Source: Promethearchaeota archaeon (lineage in GTDB: Archaea; Asgardarchaeota; Lokiarchaeia; Sigyniarchaeales; SOKP01). From it: a stretch of 32,024 nucleotides of DNA. How positions within the stretch are numbered: position 1 is the stretch's first letter; every line of letters begins with the position of its first letter. The stretch lies in assembly GCA_016930515.1 (NCBI GenBank), contig JAFGGO010000086.1, positions 1 to 32,024 of the forward strand, given 5' to 3'. A program made the position numbers and the translations under genes. The notes beneath the pieces are model-generated. The model had not been told where the DNA came from and searched no databases. It worked only from the letters and a program-made list of their open reading frames with translations. Below, piece by piece: positions 17,400 through 22,792 of the stretch.

Positions 17400-18589
17400 T
17401 CTTTATTCTCCTCTTGATTAAATTTATCAACATCTTTTGATTCTGACTTGGCGTTCCTATACTGTTTAATCGTAATGTAAGTTAGGGGGTGGGAAATGAA
17501 TTTTTGTTGATCCGCTTGTTTTGAATAATAGCCTTTCAAGCAGAGTTCGTCATCGTATTCTTTGGCCTTACAAAAGTGAAGCGATTTCAAGGTATCGCAT
17601 TTATGGGGGGTATAATTCTTTTCCAAGGCAAAATCAACTTGATAACGCGTCTTACTTTCGTCAAAATCAGGGAGGTTTGAAAAGATGTTCACGATCTCAT
17701 CAAGTTTGTAATTAATGGCGTGTAATAAGAACACCATAAACAATCGCTCGTTGTGAACGAGGTTTTGGCCTTCTTTAGCTTTAGTTAAGATTTCCTGGAG
17801 ACAAGGAGGAAAAAATTCTGAAGAAGCTTTACCTTCTCCAAACGAAAAGTCTTTGAATTCACGGGCCTCCTTTCTTTTATCCCATTCATTTGCTAACTGT
17901 TCATGTAATTCCTGAAATTCTTTCACGCTTAACAAGTCATTTTTTAGGTCCTCATTCGAATTTTTGTCTAGGTTTCCGCTTGAAAGTATCTTTTTTCGAA
18001 TGTGTTCTTGGAGCAAGCGGGCAATGGACCTTTTTTCCACATATACATATCCTGCTTCTAGGGGATTATTTACTAATTTCCGGGGATCGTCTCGAAAATT
18101 CACAGAAAGAGCTAAATAGTCGGAAAAATGGAGCTTGATATTTGTCTGAAGAGTTTGCTTCATATCCTTCACGATATTAATACCGTAGTTATATGGCTTT
18201 ACGGAATACTGCAGGTCCAATTTAAGATCCTGACAGAGCGTGTAAATATTTGCATAGTTGTCCTCCTTGAGGATCTCGTAATTAATCTTTGAATATAAGT
18301 TGGCAATCCTATTCGTTAAAATCTTGTCGTTAAGTGCGACTAACAGAAATTTTATGGCTAAATATATATAGGTATTAAGCTCGTCAATCTTGTATGTCGA
18401 CAATTGTTCGGCGTTTTTGAATCCCGCCTTGAATATTGATACGAGTCGCGTTTTTACTTCGTTTGGAGGATATCTCGAAAAAAGTTCTTTCAAAAACTCG
18501 CTTGGTTTTTTTTCTGACAGTTCAGAGTAATATTCTCCGAGAGAAGGGAGCCAAGGGTACTTATGTAACAATTCAAGCCTAAGATCCAT
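17396..18589 (-). CDS. priL: DNA primase large subunit PriL
   Basis: 397 residues. The N-terminal helical domain is divergent. The C-terminal domain carries the four cysteines that ligate the PriL [4Fe-4S] cluster: C263 (FFPPCLQEIL), C331 (YTPHKCDTL), C340 (HFC) and C350 (DDELC), followed by the conserved HPLTY (367-371). It partners PriS and aids initiation of primer synthesis. It is first in the PriL-PriS-GINS operon; its stop overlaps the PriS start by 4 nt (ATGA), so translation is coupled. A ~30-residue charged, Lys/Glu/Asp-rich tail follows the Fe-S domain. Confidence 0.94.
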   Translation of the reverse strand: MDLRLELLHKYPWLPSLGEYYSELSEKKPSEFLKELFSRYPPNEVKTRLVSIFKAGFKNAEQLSTYKIDELNTYIYLAIKFLLVALNDKILTNRIANLYSKINYEILKEDNYANIYTLCQDLKLDLQYSVKPYNYGINIVKDMKQTLQTNIKLHFSDYLALSVNFRDDPRKLVNNPLEAGYVYVEKRSIARLLQEHIRKKILSSGNLDKNSNEDLKNDLLSVKEFQELHEQLANEWDKRKEAREFKDFSFGEGKASSEFFPPCLQEILTKAKEGQNLVHNERLFMVFLLHAINYKLDEIVNIFSNLPDFDESKTRYQVDFALEKNYTPHKCDTLKSLHFCKAKEYDDELCLKGYYSKQADQQKFISHPLTYITIKQYRNAKSESKDVDKFNQEENKE

Positions 18590-18759
18590 CCGATAATACT
18601 CCTTTCGTTCAATATGGGTTTTAATAGCACAAATATTTAACCAGATTTAATATATAGGAGTTTATCGATTTTTAAAAATTCAGATTATTTGTAGATTAAC
18701 ATAAAAAAATGATAAAGACAAAGGAAAAAAAAGAACGAGAAGAGACAATTATCTAACAA

Positions 18760-19296
18760 TTACTTAATATCAATCTTTTTCTTCTCGGGTTTGGGAGGCT
18801 CTACTTTAGGTATCTTTAAGTGCAAGATACCTTTTTCCAGGTTCGCTTCTATCTTATTTTCGTCAATGTATTCCGGCAAGGCAAAAGACCTGAAATACTT
18901 CGAACTATGGTATTCCCTCCGGATGAGTTCCCCTTCCTTTTCTTCTTTCTTTTCTTCCTTGAGCTCACCTTTTATTTCTAAATTGCCGTCTTGAATCGTG
19001 ATTTCAATATCTCCTTTATCTAGTCCAGGGAGCTCGGCAGTAATGTTGAAGAACTTATCGTCTTGGGTTATATTTGCCAAAGGCGTTCGAAAGATCGGCT
19101 CGTCGTCTCGTATTATTAATGACAATGGCCTGGTTCTTCTAAATGGAAAGTAAAAATCGTCCAAAAAGCTACTTCTTAAGTCGTCAAACAGGCGGTCCAT
19201 TTGTTGGAACAATGAAGACGGGCTTTCCCGCCTCACGGTCATTTCTCGATCTTTCTTATCTTTCTTGCTAACCTCTATCTTATTATCTTCAGACAC
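18760..19296 (-). CDS. Small heat-shock protein, Hsp20/alpha-crystallin family
   Basis: A holdase chaperone. The N-terminal arm (SSLFQQMDRLFDDLRSSFLD) is followed by the alpha-crystallin domain: LANITQDDKFFNITAELPG, IEITIQDGNLEIKGE, a charged Lys/Glu loop, then EYHSSKYFRSFALPEYID and LEKGILHLKIPK. The C-terminal tail contains an I-x-I motif (KKIDIK) used in oligomer assembly. Two GTG codons compete for the start. The one at 19305 lies inside a perfect Shine-Dalgarno (GAGGTGAT, complement of 19301-19308), so I choose the GTG at 19296 four nt downstream of it, giving 178 residues. It is preceded by a TATA-like box and a palindrome. Confidence 0.93.
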   Translation of the reverse strand: MSEDNKIEVSKKDKKDREMTVRRESPSSLFQQMDRLFDDLRSSFLDDFYFPFRRTRPLSLIIRDDEPIFRTPLANITQDDKFFNITAELPGLDKGDIEITIQDGNLEIKGELKEEKKEEKEGELIRREYHSSKYFRSFALPEYIDENKIEANLEKGILHLKIPKVEPPKPEKKKIDIK

Positions 19297-19340
19297 ATTT
19301 ATCACCTCAAGTTTTTCAATAGTTTTTCATTAGTGAGTGG

Positions 19341-19351
19341 ATGTATAAAAT
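19341..19351 (-). promoter_or_regulatory. TATA-like box of the Hsp20 gene
   Basis: ATTTTATACAT on the minus strand, 44 nt before the GTG start at 19296, with a Shine-Dalgarno in the resulting leader. It is flanked upstream by the palindrome at 19356-19369. Confidence 0.5.
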
Positions 19352-19355
19352 TATT

Positions 19356-19369
19356 CCTGTCAAGACAGG
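19356..19369. promoter_or_regulatory. Palindrome CCTGTC-N2-GACAGG, candidate Hsp20 operator
   Basis: A perfect 6-bp inverted repeat with a 2-nt centre placed 4 nt upstream of the TATA-like box, where the BRE/TFB contact lies. The position suits a repressor or activator of the heat-shock gene. No regulator is identified. Confidence 0.4.
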
Positions 19370-19456
19370 GTTTACAACCTATAATTGTTAAACAGATACA
19401 ATCATATTTAAATTTTTTCCCCAAGTTATATACCACAAAAACACATCTAATTGTGG

Positions 19457-20362
19457 TTATTTTTTAGATTTAAAAATTTTCAATTCCACGAAGGTTTTTA
19501 TCAGTTTTATTATGGCTTTTTTCAGGTGATCCTTGCTCTTTGCCCCCAAGCATATAACTTTACCATCAGAAAAAATCCAAAATTCAACTTTTGGATTTCG
19601 CATCCGATAAATCAATCCAGGAAAAGTTTCAGGGTTGTATGTAATGGAATCCATCACGATTGTTACCGTGTTTAAATCAATTTTTAATCCCAGATCAATT
19701 GTTGAAACGATTTTGTGAATCGTGATTAAGGGATTTGAGATTATTATATTCATATTTTGAAGTATTGCAATTACGATATCTACTACCCTTTTAATCACTT
19801 TTCTATCTTTAAGGCCGGTTATAACCATTTTCCCATACGAAAAGATCATGATTGTTGCACTTGGTTTTTCAAGTTTTAAAATTAAACCAGGAAATTTGTT
19901 AGGGGCGTATTCTGTTCCTTTTAATGATTGAGAAATATTTTTTAAATCTAGTTTATCCACTATATCGGTAGAAACGGTCGCTACAACATTTAAAGAATCG
20001 ATTTGACTTAGGATTTCACCCAGATTTACGAAAATAATTGAAGAACCCGAATACTCAATAAAAATTCCGCTTGCGTTTAACCAATCTGCAAGATCTTGTT
20101 TAAGCGAAGGTAATCCATTTAGGGACTCGTCAAATATAAGGAAAGGATCTTCAATCAATTCTGGAAGATGCTTCCTTTCGATAAATAACACCATTTTCTT
20201 TTTTTCTTCCATTACGAAAAGAATATTATCTCGACTTCGTTCCATCTTAATTAGTTCATTTAAATTATGAGGTTTACTAAAAGGATCTAAATAATTAGTA
20301 ATTATCAGTGAAGAATGCTTAATATATAAATATGATTTAAAGAGAATCGCTATTTTAATCAT
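19457..20362 (-). CDS. tbp: TATA-box-binding protein with N-terminal extension domain
   Basis: The saddle-shaped TBP core is at ~124-297 and has the two direct repeats. Repeat 1 (124-206) has NVVATVSTDIVDKLDLKNIS, YAPNKFPGL and IFSYGKMVITG; repeat 2 (214-297) has YNPETFPGLIYRMRNPK and IFSDGKVICLGAKS. The four DNA-kinking phenylalanines are kept (F157, F174, F247, F264). Archaeal TBPs are normally ~180-190 residues with no N-terminal domain. Here ~85 residues precede the core from M40 (NILFVMEEKKKMVLFIERK, WLNASGIFIEYSGSSIIFVN), apparently folded and of unknown type. The start is either ATG 20362 (301 aa) or ATG 20245 (262 aa). A strong TATA-like element (TTTATATATTAAG, 20330-20318) lies inside the first option and favours the shorter protein. 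Confidence 0.92.
   Translation of the reverse strand: MIKIAILFKSYLYIKHSSLIITNYLDPFSKPHNLNELIKMERSRDNILFVMEEKKKMVLFIERKHLPELIEDPFLIFDESLNGLPSLKQDLADWLNASGIFIEYSGSSIIFVNLGEILSQIDSLNVVATVSTDIVDKLDLKNISQSLKGTEYAPNKFPGLILKLEKPSATIMIFSYGKMVITGLKDRKVIKRVVDIVIAILQNMNIIISNPLITIHKIVSTIDLGLKIDLNTVTIVMDSITYNPETFPGLIYRMRNPKVEFWIFSDGKVICLGAKSKDHLKKAIIKLIKTFVELKIFKSKK
20318..20330 (-). promoter_or_regulatory. TATA-like element within the 5' end of the TBP reading frame
   Basis: TTTATATATTAAG on the minus strand. If used, transcription would start near 20300, so TBP would begin at the ATG at 20245. Confidence 0.4.
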
Positions 20363-20438
20363 TAAATTCGAACACTATTTTGATTATAGATGTTAAAACA
20401 ATGGCAAGAAGAGAAAAAAAAAGGGAAAATTTACGCTT

Positions 20439-20597
20439 TTATTTTTTTTTCATGGGTTTACCACAACAATTAAACCCTTCTTCAGAGCAAGCCGCGTCAT
20501 CTTCTCCACAACCACACGCTTTCGTTATGGTCATTTCAAGACCACAATGCTCACATACTATAACATCTCCATCTTTCAAATTATTGCAACTACTCAT
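20439..20597 (-). CDS. 52-residue Cys-rich zinc/iron-ribbon protein
   Basis: A short complete gene of 52 codons. The pattern is GDVIVCEHCGLEMTITKACG, then C..., then GFNCCGKPMKKK, giving nine cysteines. A C-x2-C pair near the start and a C-C-G-x-P-M end are typical of desulforedoxin/rubredoxin-like or zinc-ribbon mini-proteins. The metal (Zn or Fe) cannot be told from sequence. The gene has a partial Shine-Dalgarno (AGTGAT, complement of 20604-20609) 6 nt before the ATG and a TATA-like box at 20638-20649. It lies 76 nt upstream of the TBP reading frame on the same strand and is divergent from the glutaredoxin-like gene. The opposite-strand reading of this region lacks any such motif and is rejected. 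Confidence 0.82.
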   Translation of the reverse strand: MSSCNNLKDGDVIVCEHCGLEMTITKACGCGEDDAACSEEGFNCCGKPMKKK

Positions 20598-20637
20598 TTA
20601 AAATCACTTTATATTGATTAAAGGATAATTATTCTAT

Positions 20638-20649
20638 CAATTTATAAAC
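20638..20649 (-). promoter_or_regulatory. TATA-like box of the Cys-rich mini-protein
   Basis: GTTTATAAATTG on the minus strand, 40 nt before the ATG at 20597, leaving a leader of about 20 nt that holds the partial Shine-Dalgarno. Confidence 0.45.
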
Positions 20650-20706
20650 ATTTTCATAATAAAATAAATACAAAAATTAAAACCAAATCTCAATACTTTC
20701 TCGTTA

Positions 20707-20725
20707 TTTTTATAAAGTATAAAAT
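20707..20725 (+). promoter_or_regulatory. TATA-like region of the glutaredoxin-like gene
   Basis: Within 20707-20725 the sequence TTTTTATAAAGTATAAAAT offers one or two TATA-like elements, 35-50 nt before the ATG at 20761. Confidence 0.4.
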
Positions 20726-20760
20726 AAAACTATTTTACCTCGCGTCTCTTGTTAATTTTC

Positions 20761-21060
20761 ATGACACCTGCAAAATTCAAGATAATAACGAAAGAATATT
20801 GCCCGCACAGCAAGATGCTCAAGGAATGGCTCTCGGACAAGAGTATCTATTGGGAGGAAATCGATTACATGGACCCCTTGCTCGAAGCATCGGTGTTGAA
20901 AGACGACGAGTTTACCTCTAATTATTGCGAGATTGGAGGATGTGTGGAAAACACGCCAATTATCGTAAAAAACGGGAAAGAATATTATTACAGCGAAATT
21001 TGGAACGAGGGCATGCAATCCATCAACGAAGAAAAAGCACTGAAAGTGTTCGATCTCTAG
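20761..21060 (+). CDS. Glutaredoxin-like thioredoxin-fold protein (CPHS active site)
   Basis: 99 residues from the ATG at 20761; an in-frame TTG at 20749 is less likely. The first strand leads into KEYCPHSKMLKEWL, a C-x2-S redox motif at the N-terminus of a helix, as in monothiol-type glutaredoxins. This is followed by YWEEIDYMDP and ENTPIIVKNGKEYY, with the cis-Pro motif TPII of the thioredoxin fold. Two further cysteines occur in NYCEIGGCVEN. The expected role is thiol-disulfide or metal-cluster chemistry in the cytosol, substrate unknown. It is divergent from the Cys-rich mini-protein and shares that promoter region. Confidence 0.8.
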   Translation: MTPAKFKIITKEYCPHSKMLKEWLSDKSIYWEEIDYMDPLLEASVLKDDEFTSNYCEIGGCVENTPIIVKNGKEYYYSEIWNEGMQSINEEKALKVFDL

Positions 21061-21177
21061 TAATAGTTGTGGTTTAGGAGGGAATATCTCTCTTTCACTT
21101 TTTTACCGCTTTGATTTATAAATACAATTTGATTACTTAATTTATTTAATTTAATATTTAATGGAGATGGTGATATT

Positions 21178-21498
21178 ATGGTTAAATGTCCATATTGTGA
21201 GGCGGAACTTGATTTAAACCTGTCTATTCGACCAGTTACTATCGACCAAAATTTCAAAAACGGAGTTCTCGAAGCTATGCAATTCTTTTTTGAAGTCCAA
21301 TCAGAAATAACGCCTTTTGGGGGATTTGTAAAAAGTTTCATGAAAATGGGATTGCGATTCATAGATAGGTATCTTGAAAGGATTGGAGCCTTACCTACTG
21401 TGTTAATATCGTGCAAAAATTGCGATAAGGTAATAAGCGGGTCTTTATTCCATTCTTCAGACTTTTCAGGAGGAGTGGGTGGTGGATCTGGTAAATAA
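21178..21498 (+). CDS. Small protein with two C-x2-C pairs, unknown function
   Basis: 106 residues. CPYC at 4-7 and CKNC near residue 80 could form one zinc site brought together by the intervening helices (NGVLEAMQFFFEVQ and FVKSFMKMGLRFIDRYLERI). The last 20 residues are Gly/Ser-rich (GGVGGGSGK). I do not recognise the family. A ribosome-binding region GGAGATGGTGAT (21163-21174) and a TATA-like box near 21114-21124 support expression. An eight-T tract follows at 21541-21548. Confidence 0.7.
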   Translation: MVKCPYCEAELDLNLSIRPVTIDQNFKNGVLEAMQFFFEVQSEITPFGGFVKSFMKMGLRFIDRYLERIGALPTVLISCKNCDKVISGSLFHSSDFSGGVGGGSGK

Positions 21499-21540
21499 AA
21501 GGAAATTCGATAAATTAAAGAGTTTTAATTTTATTATTTA

Positions 21541-21548
21541 TTTTTTTT
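21541..21548 (+). terminator. Oligo-T tract after the 21178 gene
   Basis: Eight T residues about 42 nt after the stop, in an AT-rich trailer. Confidence 0.35.
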
Positions 21549-21563
21549 AATATTAATATAGAT

Positions 21564-22184
21564 TTAATTTTGGCCTATTAGCATCCACATTGTATGATAT
21601 TTCAAGTCTTTAGAATAATTTTTATGAAAGAATTCAAATTGGTTGATAAGTGTCAAGAAATGAAAGTCCTTTTTCAATTCCTCTTCAGAGGAAAAATGAA
21701 TGAAATACTCGCTTTGAAACGAGTTTATATCACCTTTCACGGGATTTCCCTTTCCATAATATTGCCTATCGCTTGAAGAAAGAGTACTCAAGATAAAAAA
21801 TCCATTTGCTTTTAGAATTTTCCTGATCTTTAAGATAAACGATTTTCTCTCGGTTATAGGAAAGAAATGATAAACACCTGAAATAAAGATAATATCGTAT
21901 TGGGTATCGTCTAAATCCTTCCAATCCATGCGTTCAATCTTGATGTTTTCTTGAGTTTTGTTAAGTCTTTTTGCGTTTTCTACGGCTTTTAACGAACTAT
22001 CAATTCCATGCACGATGAGATTATCCAAGTTTGAACTTAAAAATTTAATATCGCGTCCATTGCCGCATCCAATGTCCAGAAGGGTATATCTATTAGATTT
22101 AATCAATTTTTTTTTTAAGAATTTTAAAGTCTCTTTCGCGACTATACTAACCTTATCTTCCCCACTTGGAAAATTTTTATCCAT
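21564..22184 (-). CDS. Class I SAM-dependent methyltransferase
   Basis: 206 residues. Motif I is LLDIGCGNGRDIKFL, the acidic end of strand 2 is VHGIDSSLKAVENAK, motif II/III contains IERMDWKDL and YDIIFISGVYHFF, and a post-motif GFFILSTLSSSD follows. It resembles methyltransferase domain 25/11 proteins that act on small molecules or quinone-like substrates, but the acceptor cannot be read from the sequence. It has its own start. The winged-helix gene lies 62 nt upstream on the same strand, so co-transcription is possible. Confidence 0.9.
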   Translation of the reverse strand: MDKNFPSGEDKVSIVAKETLKFLKKKLIKSNRYTLLDIGCGNGRDIKFLSSNLDNLIVHGIDSSLKAVENAKRLNKTQENIKIERMDWKDLDDTQYDIIFISGVYHFFPITERKSFILKIRKILKANGFFILSTLSSSDRQYYGKGNPVKGDINSFQSEYFIHFSSEEELKKDFHFLTLINQFEFFHKNYSKDLKYHTMWMLIGQN

Positions 22185-22246
22185 ACAATGATTTAATCAA
22201 TAGAACATTTAAAGAATTTTTTAAAATTCCATTTTACTATTTGTTT

Positions 22247-22606
22247 CTATTTAAAATCGGATTTTTGCACTTTTTCTCTGGCAAATAAAGATTTGAGATA
22301 ATCGGTTACAAATTGAAGCCTTTTTTCAAATGGTAAAGAATCATCTAATACCATTTTTCTCATGAGCGCTTGATATTTACCCTCTACTTTTTCGATTAGC
22401 GTGTTGTTTTCGGATTGAATGATTCGAATTTTGGGTTGTTTTTGGATGAAATCAATCAGTTTTAACCATTTCTCCGCGTCATTGGGATTTATGCCTATTT
22501 CTTTCAACCTGCTCTTTGGAAAAACATCTTGTTGGCTATCGATAAACTTAAAAATTGCTTCAATTCGTTCTTGGATGGTTCTTCTTTTAGGTTTTTTGCT
22601 CGACAT
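22247..22606 (-). CDS. Winged-helix-like small basic protein, unknown function
   Basis: 119 residues, with a basic start (SSKKPKRRT). Residues ~12-75 (ERIEAIFKFIDSQQDVFPKS, LKEIGINPNDAEKWLKLIDF, then PKIRIIQSENNTLIEKV) have helix-helix-helix-hairpin spacing suggestive of a winged helix. A C-terminal helical part with Lys/Arg follows. It could be a DNA-binding regulator of the adjacent methyltransferase, but no family is recognised. A TATA-like sequence (CTTATATATTAAA on the minus strand, near 22640-22650) precedes it. Confidence 0.72.
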   Translation of the reverse strand: MSSKKPKRRTIQERIEAIFKFIDSQQDVFPKSRLKEIGINPNDAEKWLKLIDFIQKQPKIRIIQSENNTLIEKVEGKYQALMRKMVLDDSLPFEKRLQFVTDYLKSLFAREKVQKSDFK

Positions 22607-22792
22607 TATTTTTTAATCCTAAATTATTATTGTGTTTTTAATATATAAGCTTTGGTACGTTATTGGATCTTGAGATCTAATAAACAAAGGTTTTTAAGAT
22701 CACATTTTATTGTAAATATTGTGAGTTATGAATGATTAGAATTTTAAAACGGGATATATCACTTACCTTGATCGGAAATTGAAGGAAAGAAC

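Noticed and set aside
20380..20601. Plus-strand 73-codon frame upstream of the glutaredoxin-like gene
   Set aside because: The opposite strand encodes the nine-cysteine mini-protein with a promoter and ribosome-binding site. The plus-strand product is low-complexity Ser/Pro/Gln text without a motif.
21057..21416. Minus-strand 119-codon frame opposite the zinc-motif gene
   Set aside because: The plus-strand gene has paired C-x2-C motifs, a ribosome-binding site and a TATA-like box; the minus-strand frame has none of these.
22663..22680. Near-palindrome TTGGATCT-TG-AGATCTAA between the winged-helix and EutA-like genes
   Set aside because: It has one mismatch and no clear position relative to a TATA box; too weak to call an operator.
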